In this document: positions 44,557 through 53,634 of the stretch, piece by piece
Layout: every line of letters starts with the position of its first letter
Position numbering within the stretch: position 1 is the first letter of the stretch
Origin: Alphaproteobacteria bacterium
Lineage (GTDB): Bacteria > Pseudomonadota > Alphaproteobacteria > RF32 > CAG-239
Length of the DNA: 64,000 bases
Reading direction: 5' to 3'
Assembly: GCA_017460085.1 (NCBI GenBank)
Contig: JAFUBQ010000007.1
Location: 16,747-80,746 of the forward strand
Position numbers and translations under genes: made by a program
The notes under the pieces: generated by a model
Seen by the model: only the letters and a program-made list of their open reading frames with translations
Told to the model about the DNA's origin: nothing
Databases searched by the model: none

Positions 44557-45129
44557 ATGGATAAATTTGATAGTAAATATGCTCTGACGGGCAAATTTTT
44601 GGTGGCAATGCCTAATAACAACGATGATTTTTTTAATCATTCGCTGGTTTATATATGTTCACACGGACGCAATGGCGCTATGGGGCTAATTGTTAACAAG
44701 CGTTTGGATACATTCACCTTTTCAGATTTAACCTTCCAATTACCTGTGCGCAACTTTGCTAAGCTGAATGAGGTCAGCCTCTATGCCGGAGGGCCTTTGG
44801 AAAAAGTTCGCGGTATGGTATTACATTCTACTGACTATTTCCGTGACGGAACGGTTGAAATAGGCCACGGAATTGCGGTTTCGGCTTCGTCAGAAATTAT
44901 TGCCGATATTGCTTTTGACCGAGGACCTTCCGAAAAACTGGTGGCATTAGGCTATTCTTATTGGGAACCGCATCAACTGGAAAACGAAATTTTTAATAAT
45001 GATTGGTTGGTGCTTGAGGCTCACCGTGATTTGTTGTTTAATACGCCTGATGAAGAAAAATGGCAACGTGCTTTAGATGAAAGCGGCATTAATTTAGATA
45101 GTTTTGTATCCGTCACCGGTCATAGCTGA
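44557..45129 (+). CDS. YqgE/AlgH family protein (UPF0301)
   Basis: 190 aa. L-T-G-K-F-L-V-A-M-P, H-G-R-N-G-A-M-G-L-I-V-N, Y-A-G-G-P and L-G-Y-S-Y-W-E-P-H-Q-L-E-N-E match the family. Its molecular function is unknown. The frame may start at a GTG three codons earlier. It is divergent from the DsbD-like gene. Confidence 0.9.
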   Translation: MDKFDSKYALTGKFLVAMPNNNDDFFNHSLVYICSHGRNGAMGLIVNKRLDTFTFSDLTFQLPVRNFAKLNEVSLYAGGPLEKVRGMVLHSTDYFRDGTVEIGHGIAVSASSEIIADIAFDRGPSEKLVALGYSYWEPHQLENEIFNNDWLVLEAHRDLLFNTPDEEKWQRALDESGINLDSFVSVTGHS

Positions 45130-45245
45130 TGCACAATATGTTTTATTGGTTTTATTTTAACGATTGGCATTTTTAATTTTTTACCTTGAAACAGAATATT
45201 TTTTATATTAACATACTGCAGGTTATTTATGTTTTAGAGGGAAAT

Positions 45246-46370
45246 ATGTTTAAGTTTTTCTTTTTTTTATTGCTTATATGCTTAATCGGTCATCCGGCTG
45301 ATGCTGAAGAAGTTATGTCGGAAGACATGCTGCTGGGAAATAATGTTGGAAGTCCTACTACGCAAACGGTTGATACAAATGAAGTGCAATCGGATAATGC
45401 GCTTGGTTCATCTTGGTGGAATTTTATTAAGAAACCTTTATCTTTGTTTTCTTCCTCTGCAACAGATACAATATTAAGCGAAGACGGAAAAGAGGAAACT
45501 TTACTAGAAAAAAGCGAACGGCAAGCAAAAGAAGGAAACTTGGAAGACCAAATGAATTTGGGATACATGTATTTATATGGCAGCAACGGAGTTCAACAAG
45601 ATTTTGATAAAGCATTTGAATATTATACTATGGCCGCCAAGCAAAATGATGCCATCGCTTTAAATAATTTAGGAAGTTTGTATTTCAGCGGTATCGGTAC
45701 AAAGCAAGATACACTCTCGGCCTTAAAACTTTTTGCCAAAGCTGCCGAGTTGGGTAATGACAATGCGGCTGTTAATTTAGCATTTATATATTTGAGCGGC
45801 GGCACTAAAGATGAAGAGCGTAACAACAAAGCTATAAAACTTTTTAAACAAGCCGCCGAAAAAGGTAATAATATTGCTAAATTTATGTTAGGATATGCAT
45901 ATTATAAAGGTTTCATGCTCGAACCTAATAATGCAAAAGCCTATAAACTTATTACTGCAGCAGCAACAGGTGATGCTTCGTTTGATGAAGCGCAAATAGT
46001 TCAAGGCGAAATGCTGATAGAAGGCAAAGGAACGGTTCAGAACTATCAAAAAGGTATTGCGGCAATTCGCTCGGCAGTAAGTCAGGGAAATTTAGATGCC
46101 ATTATTGTAGCTGCCAAAATTTACAGCATAAAAAAATATACGCAGCCTAATTTGTTAATGGCTCATGCACTATATAACATAGCCGCATCGCAAAATGTTG
46201 CCGGAGCTGCCCAAATGCGTGATGAAATTGAAACAAAATTGCCGTTGGAACAACTTTCACAAGCTCAGGCAGAAGCGCAGAAATATACACCGAATCCTTC
46301 AGAATTAACTTCTTATATTCGCCAGACATTCGGTCATAATATTCGTAGCTACATTGATAATAATATGTAA
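45246..46370 (+). CDS. Secreted Sel1-repeat protein
   Basis: 374 aa. Signal peptide (residues 1-20) ends A-D-A before E-E. After an acidic linker, five or six Sel1-like repeats follow (A-x-x-L-G-x-x-Y-x-x-G ... A-x-x-x-[FY]-x-x-A-A). These form a helical solenoid that mediates protein contacts, here presumably in the periplasm. GAGGGAAAT precedes the ATG; the open frame begins 20 codons earlier. TTGAAA with TAACAT at 17 bp is a likely promoter (about 45188-45216). A membrane protein follows 10 bp later. Confidence 0.85.
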   Translation: MFKFFFFLLLICLIGHPADAEEVMSEDMLLGNNVGSPTTQTVDTNEVQSDNALGSSWWNFIKKPLSLFSSSATDTILSEDGKEETLLEKSERQAKEGNLEDQMNLGYMYLYGSNGVQQDFDKAFEYYTMAAKQNDAIALNNLGSLYFSGIGTKQDTLSALKLFAKAAELGNDNAAVNLAFIYLSGGTKDEERNNKAIKLFKQAAEKGNNIAKFMLGYAYYKGFMLEPNNAKAYKLITAAATGDASFDEAQIVQGEMLIEGKGTVQNYQKGIAAIRSAVSQGNLDAIIVAAKIYSIKKYTQPNLLMAHALYNIAASQNVAGAAQMRDEIETKLPLEQLSQAQAEAQKYTPNPSELTSYIRQTFGHNIRSYIDNNM

Positions 46371-46379
46371 GAGAAACAA

Positions 46380-47327
46380 ATGCTGATAAAAAATAAAAAA
46401 CGTTTTTTCAAAAAATTAATTTCATGGTCGGGACTTTTCTTTTTCGGGTTGGCTGCTTTTATGATATACCGGCAATTGGCAAAATATACATTGGTGGAAA
46501 TTAAAGACGCAATTATAGCCGTGCCGAATAAAAATATTTTTTATGCTTGCGTAGCATCTTTTTTGGGTTATATGGCGTTATCATCTTACGATTTTTTAGC
46601 GTTGAAATATATAAAGCATAAATTAGCAACGTGGAAATGGATTTTTGCCGGTTTCATCGGCTTTGCCGTTAGCAACAATGCTGGACACGCTATTGTTTCC
46701 GGCGGTGCAATCAGATATAGGCTATATACACGTTGGCGCGTTCAAGCTGCAGAAATTGTAAAAATGGTTATGTTTTCCGGTTTCACTTATTTGGTAGCAT
46801 GCTGCTTTTTGGTTATGCTTGGCTTCTTTTTATCTCCTGGACATTTGTTGGCATCAATTTCTTCTCCGCTGATAAATTGGAGCTTAATGATTTTTTCTAT
46901 TGGCGGGCTAATATTCTATTTGTGGGTATGTGCTTATTATAAAAAGCCTATTATAATTAAAGAAGTTGAATTTAATGCCCCAAGTGTTAAGATGGCAATA
47001 GCTCAAATGATTATAGGAAGCGCCGATATTTTAATGGCTTCGCTGGTTTTATATTTTGTTATGGAAAGCTATGTTGACATTCCGTTTGTCACATTTATCG
47101 GCGCATTTATCGTGGCACAGGTTCTTGGCGTATATAGTCAGGTTCCGGGTGGGCTTGGTGTGTTTGAACTGGTATTCACAAATCTGATGCCGGAAGAAGA
47201 AAATCAAGCCAATTTATTTGCCATTTTGGTTTTATATCGCATAATTTACTATTTATTGCCGCTGGTTATTTCCGGTATTGTTTTGTTTTCATATGAAATC
47301 CGTTTGGCTCGCCGCAAAAAAAAGTAA
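46380..47327 (+). CDS. Lysylphosphatidylglycerol-synthase-type membrane protein (UPF0104)
   Basis: 315 aa with about eight membrane helices. S-N-N-A-G-H-A-I-V-S-G-G-A-I-R-Y-R and Q-V-P-G-G-L-G-V-F-E match the membrane (flippase-like) domain of MprF and UPF0104 proteins. The catalytic aminoacyl-transferase domain of MprF is absent. It is probably a lipid transporter or flippase; the substrate is not known. Start uses GAGA in the gap after the Sel1 gene, and the two are probably cotranscribed. Confidence 0.82.
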   Translation: MLIKNKKRFFKKLISWSGLFFFGLAAFMIYRQLAKYTLVEIKDAIIAVPNKNIFYACVASFLGYMALSSYDFLALKYIKHKLATWKWIFAGFIGFAVSNNAGHAIVSGGAIRYRLYTRWRVQAAEIVKMVMFSGFTYLVACCFLVMLGFFLSPGHLLASISSPLINWSLMIFSIGGLIFYLWVCAYYKKPIIIKEVEFNAPSVKMAIAQMIIGSADILMASLVLYFVMESYVDIPFVTFIGAFIVAQVLGVYSQVPGGLGVFELVFTNLMPEEENQANLFAILVLYRIIYYLLPLVISGIVLFSYEIRLARRKKK

Positions 47328-47337
47328 AAAATTTCAT

Positions 47338-47856
47338 TTATTGAATAATACCGCAGGCAATACGCTCCCCTCCTCCACCTAAAGGTTGCGGTTGGTCACT
47401 ATAGTTGTCACCGCCGGCATGAATGACTATTGCTCGGTTTTTAATTTTCTCGGCTGTAAGTTTCGGCATATAAAATGAAGTTTTTACCGTACCATCAGCT
47501 AACACATTAAGCGCAGGTAAATCCCCTAAATGTCCGTGCCCATCCGGTCCTAAATGCTGTTTTGTGTGCATAGGGTCAAAATGGTCGCCAGCAGCAAGTG
47601 CCGGTTGCATATTTCCGCTTTTATCCGCTGCTGCAGCACAACTGGCATTTTCGTGAATGTGAAAACCATGCACTCCTGATGGTAAATTTTGTAAATCAAC
47701 CTCCACCAACAAACCTTGCGGAGTGTCTGTGAATAAAACTTCGCCTATTTTTGCTCCGCGCCCCTCAATTTGCGCTGCATAAATTTCTGATTTTGCCTGA
47801 TTGTCTTTGGCTTGACATGCACTAAGTATTACCATTAGCAGTATCCATCCTTTCAT
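47338..47856 (-). CDS. sodC: Cu/Zn superoxide dismutase, lipoprotein
   Basis: 172 aa. A lipoprotein signal ends in L-S-A-C. Copper and zinc ligands are seen in H-G-F-H-I-H-E, G-D-H-F-D-P, H-L-G-P-D-G-H-G-H-L-G-D-L-P and I-V-I-H-A-G-G-D-N. The disulfide Cys pair and the catalytic Arg in G-G-G-E-R-I-A-C-G are present. It removes superoxide at the envelope. The longer frame (29 more codons) is rejected because GGAG directly precedes the ATG used. It converges on the UPF0104 gene. Confidence 0.93.
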   Translation of the reverse strand: MKGWILLMVILSACQAKDNQAKSEIYAAQIEGRGAKIGEVLFTDTPQGLLVEVDLQNLPSGVHGFHIHENASCAAAADKSGNMQPALAAGDHFDPMHTKQHLGPDGHGHLGDLPALNVLADGTVKTSFYMPKLTAEKIKNRAIVIHAGGDNYSDQPQPLGGGGERIACGIIQ

Positions 47857-48015
47857 TTTTTTCTCCAACAAATTTGAACAATAAACAATATAAATTTTTA
47901 TGTTGCAAAAACAGCCTGACCAAAATATCTGCATAAACGGCAATATATTTTATTTTTTCAACTTATTTTTAAAGATTCTGCTCTAGAATCTGTTGCAGAT
48001 TGAAAGGGAAAAATT

Positions 48016-49194
48016 TTGTTACAAAACATAGCAGAAAGCATAAGCTACATTTGTTCAACCATAAAAAGTTCGTTTGTGTCGGCATTTTTTTTAGCAGCGG
48101 CACTAATGGTCTTTTATGCACAAAATCCTTTTGAACCGATAATAGGGCAAACATTTTACGGCATATTTCTTGCAGCTTCGTGCTGTGGCTTGGTTTTATT
48201 ATATTTGATAAATCGCACAAAACCGTTTTTCAGTTTTTTAATTGGTGTAACAACATTTATATTTATTAATCATTTGAAAAAAACATACGGAGCCGAATTT
48301 ATTCATAGTCCGCAATTTATATATTTGAGTTTTCTTTTGCCGCTCAATTTGCTGTTTTTTTATTTTTTACCTTTGCGGCAATTAAAATCACGCCAAACTG
48401 TTTTGTTTTTATTGGCTTTTTTAGCTGAAATGATAATTGTGGAACATGCTACTAAGCAAATTTTACAAGTGCCTTATATTGATATTGCATGGGAAAGCAT
48501 ACCGTTGCTTATTATGCCGCTATGGTTATTGGCGATTGTAATAATGGCGATAGACATCAGTTTTAAGAATACATTGATTAATACCGGTTTGTTTTATGCC
48601 GACACTACACTTTTTTTAGGAGTTTTATATGCCGGAAATGCTTCAGGTTTGAGTATTTTCAGCTTAACATTTGTTATAATTATTCTCTGCACAACTTTTG
48701 CCGATTTATATATTCGCTATCAACACGACGAATTAGAAAATGTTGATAGCTATAATGCATATTTGGTTCGTGCCGTGAATAAATTTCCGTTTAAATATAC
48801 GGTAGGTGTTTTTTGCCTTGATAATCGCGAAAAAATTTTAGCAGAAATAGGTCCGCGAAAAATGCAAATTTTAGAACAAATGCTAATAAATAAAATGTTT
48901 GATGAAGCGCCTGATGAAACAGAATTTTATCGCTATAAAGATGATAAATTTTTAATTGTATTTAAAAATGAAGATGCTAAGCACACTTATGAATATTGTG
49001 ATAATATTCGCAGAGCTGTGGCAACGGCAGAATTTATTTTTGCTTCAAAACAAACTGTAAAAATAACAATTTCGATTTGTGTTTCAGAAAAAACCCGTAA
49101 ATATATTGATGCTTATATTGTAGCAGAGCGTGGTTATGATGGCTTGCAAAAAGGCGGAAGATTTAACAACAACATCGTTACCACCGCCGGTTAA
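48016..49194 (+). CDS. Membrane protein with degenerate GGDEF domain
   Basis: 392 aa. Residues 20-235 hold about seven membrane helices. The C-terminal 150 residues follow a diguanylate cyclase fold, but the G-G-D-E-F site reads Y-K-D-D-K, and the later T-I-S-I-G-V segment reads T-I-S-I-C-V. The final A-D-x-A-L-Y-x-A-K-x-x-G-R pattern survives as E-R-G-Y-D-G-L-Q-K-G-G-R. It is most likely enzymatically inactive, perhaps a sensor or binding domain. The start is a TTG behind GAAAGGG; no ATG is available nearby. Confidence 0.75.
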   Translation: MLQNIAESISYICSTIKSSFVSAFFLAAALMVFYAQNPFEPIIGQTFYGIFLAASCCGLVLLYLINRTKPFFSFLIGVTTFIFINHLKKTYGAEFIHSPQFIYLSFLLPLNLLFFYFLPLRQLKSRQTVLFLLAFLAEMIIVEHATKQILQVPYIDIAWESIPLLIMPLWLLAIVIMAIDISFKNTLINTGLFYADTTLFLGVLYAGNASGLSIFSLTFVIIILCTTFADLYIRYQHDELENVDSYNAYLVRAVNKFPFKYTVGVFCLDNREKILAEIGPRKMQILEQMLINKMFDEAPDETEFYRYKDDKFLIVFKNEDAKHTYEYCDNIRRAVATAEFIFASKQTVKITISICVSEKTRKYIDAYIVAERGYDGLQKGGRFNNNIVTTAG

Positions 49195-49206
49195 GCTAAT
49201 TTTTTT

Positions 49207-49557
49207 TTATTTTTTCTTGTGCAATTGATTACGCACTGTTTGCACATAGTTATAGCGGCGAAACGAATCGTATGCTTTATCAAAACTGTCGGCACCATAT
49301 ATATAAAAAACTTTGTTGGCAATGTTTTTTATGGCGTTATCTATGGTTTCAAAAGCGTGATTATAGTCATCATCAAAATTGTTGCGCCTGCGTTTTTGTA
49401 TCACATCGTGATATGCCGAAATAGCTTCAATAGTTTTGTTGGCATAGTCACCGCCGCTTTTTTGCGCAAAAAAATGCATCAGCTTAACCGTTGTCTGGTA
49501 AAAACATTTATTAATCAAAATATTGCGATGCTTCTGATTATTACCGTCAACAATCAT
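49207..49557 (-). CDS. Hypothetical protein
   Basis: 116 aa, basic, soluble, probably helical (I-I-E/A-I-S-A-Y-H-D-V-I-Q-K-R-R-R-N-N-F-D). No family recognised. The overlapping plus-strand frame (49219-49560) reads as an antisense shadow. It lies 21 bp after mlaC on the same strand and may belong to the mlaA-mlaC transcript. Confidence 0.6.
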   Translation of the reverse strand: MIVDGNNQKHRNILINKCFYQTTVKLMHFFAQKSGGDYANKTIEAISAYHDVIQKRRRNNFDDDYNHAFETIDNAIKNIANKVFYIYGADSFDKAYDSFRRYNYVQTVRNQLHKKK

Positions 49558-49578
49558 TAAACTATGCGACCTGCCTTT

Positions 49579-50178
49579 CTATTTTAATTTTGCTCTTAAA
49601 TCTTTAATTAAACCGTTAACACCTTCCGGAGATTTTTGAATATAACCGGTATATTCGCTGCGGGCGGTTTGTGCTAAACTGACATTTTCAATAATAATGT
49701 CAACAATGCGATATTTCCCGCCAGTTTCTTTAACCCGCCATTTTACCGAGGCAGGAGCACCTTCCGGCATAGGAACTTGCGTGTTAACAAAGACTTGGTC
49801 CGCCGACTTTGAACTTTCAGAACCTAAAAATTCAAAGCGCTTACCCTTAAATTCATTAAAACGTGCTGACCATGTTTGAATATTGAGCTTGCGATAAACA
49901 TCAATAAAATCTGCACGCTGTTTTGGAGTTGCTGTGCGCCAATAGCGCCCTAAAACAAATTTTCCGATAAAATCCAAATCTAAATCTTCATTAAACAACT
50001 TTGTAAAACGTGCTTGTTTTTCAGCCTCCGAAGCATTAGAATTGATAAGTTGTTCAATGCCTTGCTGAGTTAAATCTTTAACAAAGTCCTCAGCTTTTTG
50101 AGCATCTATTGCCGCCATTGCGGACCAACTCCACATTGTTAAAGCAGCTAATATTGCTAAACATATTTTTTTCATCAT
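49579..50178 (-). CDS. mlaC: Phospholipid-binding protein MlaC
   Basis: 199 aa. Signal peptide ends A-M-A before A-I-D. The conserved R-F-T-K-L-F-N-E-D-L-D-L-D-F-I-G, R-Y-W-R-T-A and Y-R-K-L segments and the later V-K-W-R-V-K mark the MlaC/Ttg2D family. It carries phospholipids through the periplasm between MlaA and the inner-membrane MlaFEDB transporter. It is 12 bp after mlaA. Confidence 0.93.
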   Translation of the reverse strand: MMKKICLAILAALTMWSWSAMAAIDAQKAEDFVKDLTQQGIEQLINSNASEAEKQARFTKLFNEDLDLDFIGKFVLGRYWRTATPKQRADFIDVYRKLNIQTWSARFNEFKGKRFEFLGSESSKSADQVFVNTQVPMPEGAPASVKWRVKETGGKYRIVDIIIENVSLAQTARSEYTGYIQKSPEGVNGLIKDLRAKLK

Positions 50179-50190
50179 TCTTATCCTTTC

Positions 50191-50964
50191 TTAGTCTTCA
50201 AAGGCATCTTCATCATCAAAATCAAAATCGTAACTTGCCGGTTGTCCGTCTTGCGTTGCACAAACATTTAATTTCAACCGATTTTGCAAAAATGCCGATT
50301 TAATCGTTCCGTAAACGTCAACTGATGTTGAGGTTAAATTATCTAACATATCTAAATTTGCCTCACGTAAGCTCACAAAGCCTAATGCGGTTAAACCATA
50401 ATAGAAGCTGTAACGTTCCCAATCTTTACCAAACGAAGCATAATAATCTGCCCAATATGTTGGGTCAGCCAAAGCATCACCTGCTAAACCCACGGTATGA
50501 CGCGGAGTCGATGGGCCTAAAAGCGGCAAAACAATAAACGGACCATCAGGAACACACCATTTTGCCAAAGTTGCGTCTAAACCGGTTTTGTTCCTTTTCA
50601 ATCCCCAGCCACCGGCAACATCAAATGTTCCCAACAAGCCCAAAGTAGTATTGACCGCAAAGCGCCCCAAAGATTTACCGCTATCGGCAAAATTGCCTTG
50701 CAAACCATGGTTAACCATGCTTGCCGGCTCTTTTAAATTAGCAAAAAAGTTACGCACCCGCTCTCTAATAAAATCTGTTGTAATGGCGCGATATCCTTTA
50801 GCAACCGGTTTTACCACATAGTCATCAACTTTGGTATTAAAGTTAAACATGGCTCGATTATAGCTCTCTAATGCCGAATCTTCATTTTCTGCCGCGCATG
50901 CTGATGATATGTTTAATGTGCTATATAAAGCAGCTATGCATAATGTAGTTAATATTTTTTTCAT
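50191..50964 (-). CDS. mlaA: Phospholipid-binding protein MlaA (VacJ)
   Basis: 257 aa. Signal peptide with a Cys near its end (S-S-A-C-A-A), then E-S-Y-N-R-A-M-F-N-F-N, N-L-K-E-P-A-S-M-V-N and R-F-A-V-N-T-T-L-G-L-L-G-F/T-D-V-A and V-L-P-L-L-G-P-S-T-P-R. It removes misplaced phospholipid from the outer leaflet. A Glu/Asp-rich tail is extra. The ATG with a GAGAGAG ribosome binding site is preferred to a TTG five codons upstream. Confidence 0.93.
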   Translation of the reverse strand: MKKILTTLCIAALYSTLNISSACAAENEDSALESYNRAMFNFNTKVDDYVVKPVAKGYRAITTDFIRERVRNFFANLKEPASMVNHGLQGNFADSGKSLGRFAVNTTLGLLGTFDVAGGWGLKRNKTGLDATLAKWCVPDGPFIVLPLLGPSTPRHTVGLAGDALADPTYWADYYASFGKDWERYSFYYGLTALGFVSLREANLDMLDNLTSTSVDVYGTIKSAFLQNRLKLNVCATQDGQPASYDFDFDDEDAFED

Positions 50965-50990
50965 TTTTTTCTCTCTCAATTTCTGCTTAA

Positions 50991-51018
50991 TATATAGTGA
51001 AAACGACCTGTTTGTAAA
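50991..51018 (-). promoter_or_regulatory. Promoter of mlaA-mlaC
   Basis: TTTACA (51013-51018), 16-bp spacer, TATATA (50991-50996) on the minus strand. Confidence 0.6.
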
Positions 51019-51060
51019 GGTGAATTTTAATAAAATTTAAATATATGTTCAAAAAAGCAG

Positions 51061-51089
51061 TTGACATTTGCTCTTTAATAGCGTAGTTT
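51061..51089 (+). promoter_or_regulatory. Promoter of rpmJ
   Basis: TTGACA (51061-51066), 17-bp spacer, TAGTTT (51084-51089). Confidence 0.6.
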
Positions 51090-51122
51090 GCACTAAAACT
51101 AATTTGTAAAGGAACAAAAAAA

Positions 51123-51248
51123 ATGAAATGCTATAGCTCATTAAAATCTAAAAAAGCACGCGCCGAAGGCTGCAAAATTGTGCGCCGTAAAGGTCGCGTT
51201 TATGTAATTAACAAAAAGAATCCGAAGTTAAAAGCTCGTCAGGGTTAA
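51123..51248 (+). CDS. rpmJ: 50S ribosomal protein L36
   Basis: 41 aa. [13 protein letters not shown], then [19 protein letters not shown], is the L36 sequence of the zinc-free (C-minus) type with the insert seen in proteobacteria. AAAGGAAC precedes the ATG. Own promoter and terminator. Confidence 0.95.
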   Translation: MKCYSSLKSKKARAEGCKIVRRKGRVYVINKKNPKLKARQG

Positions 51249-51271
51249 TTTGTTGAAATATCGATTCGTTT

Positions 51272-51298
51272 TAAAGCCGCATTCATGCGGCTTTTTTT
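51272..51298 (+). terminator. Terminator of rpmJ
   Basis: Perfect 7-bp stem GCCGCAT/ATGCGGC with 2-nt loop, followed by seven T. Confidence 0.85.
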
Positions 51299-51312
51299 CG
51301 TTGCGTTTAAAA

Positions 51313-51353
51313 GCACGAAAACTTCTAACCGCCAACGGGGGCTAGAAGTTTTC
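51313..51353 (-). terminator. Terminator of the 91-aa orphan
   Basis: Perfect 11-bp arms GAAAACTTCTA/TAGAAGTTTTC with a G+C-rich loop; the T-rich tail is on the minus strand. Confidence 0.7.
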
Positions 51354-51361
51354 GGTTTCGA

Positions 51362-51637
51362 TTACTCACCGGTAATCTCCAAGCGGAGCGCTCTCAAAGC
51401 GGCCTTTTGCTTGGGATATGTCTTGAAGAGGGCCTCGAAAGCGTCGTCCACACGCTTGCGGAACGACTTTTGGTTTTTGCAAGCTCTGGCTAAATACGCT
51501 TTCTTCAGCGGCACCTTGGCACTCGTTGAGCTCAAAAGACCATACAACACCTCTTTAATTTTCGAGCCTTCAATCTCAGATTTAAATTGACTGCAGAAGG
51601 CGTGGTCGAGAACGACCTGATTTTCATTTTTTTCCAT
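51362..51637 (-). CDS. Small orphan protein with atypical codon use
   Basis: 91 aa, basic, helical, no known domain. Codons differ clearly from neighbours: Lys is often AAG, Phe mostly TTC, Glu often GAG, and CTC and GCC are common, whereas adjacent genes prefer AAA, TTT and GAA. It has its own near-consensus promoter and a long terminator hairpin. The ribosome binding site is weak. It could be a recent acquisition or an unusual highly expressed gene. Function unknown. Confidence 0.7.
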   Translation of the reverse strand: MEKNENQVVLDHAFCSQFKSEIEGSKIKEVLYGLLSSTSAKVPLKKAYLARACKNQKSFRKRVDDAFEALFKTYPKQKAALRALRLEITGE

Positions 51638-51682
51638 TTTTCTTTTTTTTAATAATTGTTAATAATACGGTTAACTCTTTAA

Positions 51683-51711
51683 AGTATAACCATATTGACC
51701 ATAAATTGCAA
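51683..51711 (-). promoter_or_regulatory. Promoter of the 91-aa orphan
   Basis: TTGCAA (51706-51711), 17-bp spacer, TATACT (51683-51688) on the minus strand. Confidence 0.65.
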
Positions 51712-51777
51712 GATAAAAGTGCGAAAAAGATGGATTTTTTAAAATTAAAGCGCTAAAAATGGTGTTAAGAGGGTAAA

Positions 51778-53514
51778 ATGTCATATGAATTGATGTTGCA
51801 AAAAGCGGTGGAATTGCACCAAAACGGCGCTTTGAATGAAGCGGAAAAGCTCTATCGGCAGATTTTGGCGGCAGCGCCGGAAAATGCTGATGCGTGGAAT
51901 ATGCTTGGTTTGGTGGCGCAGGCTAAAAGCCTGCATGAACAAGCGATTGAGTGTTTTGAACAAGCCATAAAATATGCGCCGCAGCATTTTCCGCTCTATT
52001 TTAATATGGCGGTTTCTCTTGGTGCTTTAAACAAAAACGCCGAAGCCATTGCCGCCTATCAAAAAACGCTGGAATTGCAGCCGAATCTGCCGGAAGCGCA
52101 TACGGCGCTGGGCAATATCTATTGGGAACAAAAGCAAATTGCAGAGGCACAAGCGGCTTTTCAGCATGCCTTAAATATTAAAAATGATTATCTGCCGGCA
52201 CGGGTAAATTTGGCAGAAATGCTTGATGATACGGCAACGTTGGAACAATTAGCGCAACAGGATAATGTCGAAGCCTTATTTTATTTGGGGCGGCGCGCTT
52301 TGAAAGCGCAAAACTATGCACAAGCCGTGCAATATTTAAGCAAGGCTGATGGATTGAGCGAATCGGCGGAGATAAAGTTTTTATTGGGGCAGGCCTTGGA
52401 AAACAACGGCGATAAAGACGTCGCACTGCAAAAATATTATCAAGCTTTGGCTTTGCAAAGCAACGATGATGAAATTATGACACATATTGCCGATTTAGAA
52501 GCGGAAAACGGCGAATCGGCAACGGCAGAAAAATGTTATAAACGGGCGCTGACATTGAATCCGCAAAACTTGGCGGCGCACGTTAATTTAGCCAATTTGC
52601 TATGCAGCAAGAATCGAACAGTTGAGGCGTTGGAAGAATATCGGCAGGCGGTTTTGTTGGCGCCGGATAAGCCGGAAATTTGCTACAATTTGGCATTGGT
52701 TGTTAAGTCTGCTGCAGATTATGAACAGGCGCTGGCGCTTATGTTTCAGGCCTTTTATGCTTCACCGCCGCGTGATGATTGGGCGCTCAATATTGCCGAA
52801 ACATTAATGCTTTATGCCGCAGAAGAACCGAAAAAAGCGCAGATTATTGCGGCAAATTGGCTCAAAAAAATGCCGCAATATGTGGTGGCAGAACACATAG
52901 AAGCGGTGCTAAAAGGTCAAAAAAGTGCGGTAGAAAAAGAATATAATCGGCTGTTGTTTGAAAATTTTGCCCAGAATTATGAGCAAACTCTGCAAAAAAT
53001 AAATTATGCGGTGGTGGCAAAAATGGCCGAACTATATGCGCCGCTTAACGGCAAAATTCTTGATTTAGGCTGCGGCAGCGGTTTGGTTGCAGAGCGGCTT
53101 AAAAACAACGAAAACAGTTTTATCGGCGTGGATATTTCACCGAAAATGCTGGAGTTGGCTCGAAATAAAAAAGTATATGATGAACTGGTGGAAAGCGATA
53201 TTGAAGCATATTTGCAGCAAAATCAACACTCTTTACCGCCGACGATTATTGCTGCTGATGTGTTTTGCTACTTTGGTGATTTAGTGTCGATTTTTAAGCT
53301 TTGCGCACCACAAAGGCTGATTTTTTCTGTGGAAATAAACACAAAAATTCAAGACTTTGCACAACAAATTAACGGTCGCTATCAGCACAATCCGCAATGG
53401 GTAGAAAAACAACTGCAAGCCGCAGGATACAAAAAAATTAACACAACAAAAATAACTCTGCGACAAGAAAATAATTTAGCTGTAGAAGGTATGTTATTTT
53501 CGGCAGCTTCATAA
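51778..53514 (+). CDS. TPR-methyltransferase fusion protein
   Basis: 578 aa. Residues 1-345 are about nine tetratricopeptide repeats (A-x-x-x-Y-x-x-A-L-x-x-x-P). Residues about 400-578 are a class I SAM-dependent methyltransferase with I-L-D-L-G-C-G-S-G-L-V-A, V-D-I-S-P-K-M-L and A-A-D-V-F-C-Y-F-G. The same joint architecture occurs in alphaproteobacteria, substrate unknown. GAGGG precedes the ATG. It is a single gene with alaS behind its own promoter. Confidence 0.88.
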   Translation: MSYELMLQKAVELHQNGALNEAEKLYRQILAAAPENADAWNMLGLVAQAKSLHEQAIECFEQAIKYAPQHFPLYFNMAVSLGALNKNAEAIAAYQKTLELQPNLPEAHTALGNIYWEQKQIAEAQAAFQHALNIKNDYLPARVNLAEMLDDTATLEQLAQQDNVEALFYLGRRALKAQNYAQAVQYLSKADGLSESAEIKFLLGQALENNGDKDVALQKYYQALALQSNDDEIMTHIADLEAENGESATAEKCYKRALTLNPQNLAAHVNLANLLCSKNRTVEALEEYRQAVLLAPDKPEICYNLALVVKSAADYEQALALMFQAFYASPPRDDWALNIAETLMLYAAEEPKKAQIIAANWLKKMPQYVVAEHIEAVLKGQKSAVEKEYNRLLFENFAQNYEQTLQKINYAVVAKMAELYAPLNGKILDLGCGSGLVAERLKNNENSFIGVDISPKMLELARNKKVYDELVESDIEAYLQQNQHSLPPTIIAADVFCYFGDLVSIFKLCAPQRLIFSVEINTKIQDFAQQINGRYQHNPQWVEKQLQAAGYKKINTTKITLRQENNLAVEGMLFSAAS

Positions 53515-53562
53515 TGTAGTTCGGGGCTTGTTTTAAATTGTTTGCAGTCAATAAAATAAAAC

Positions 53563-53591
53563 TTGCCAAGCATAAAAGTTTGCGCTAACTT
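53563..53591 (+). promoter_or_regulatory. Promoter of alaS
   Basis: TTGCCA (53563-53568), 17-bp spacer, TAACTT (53586-53591). Confidence 0.5.
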
Positions 53592-53634
53592 AGTGCAGTT
53601 TTAACTTAATAAATTTTTGGAAAGATATAAGAAA

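Noticed and set aside
47969..48220. Minus-strand 83-codon frame
   Set aside because: Antisense to the start of the degenerate GGDEF gene, with shadow-like composition and no ribosome binding site.
49219..49560. Plus-strand 113-codon frame
   Set aside because: Fully overlaps the minus-strand 116-aa gene and has the hydrophobic, Ile/Val/Phe-rich composition of an antisense reading.
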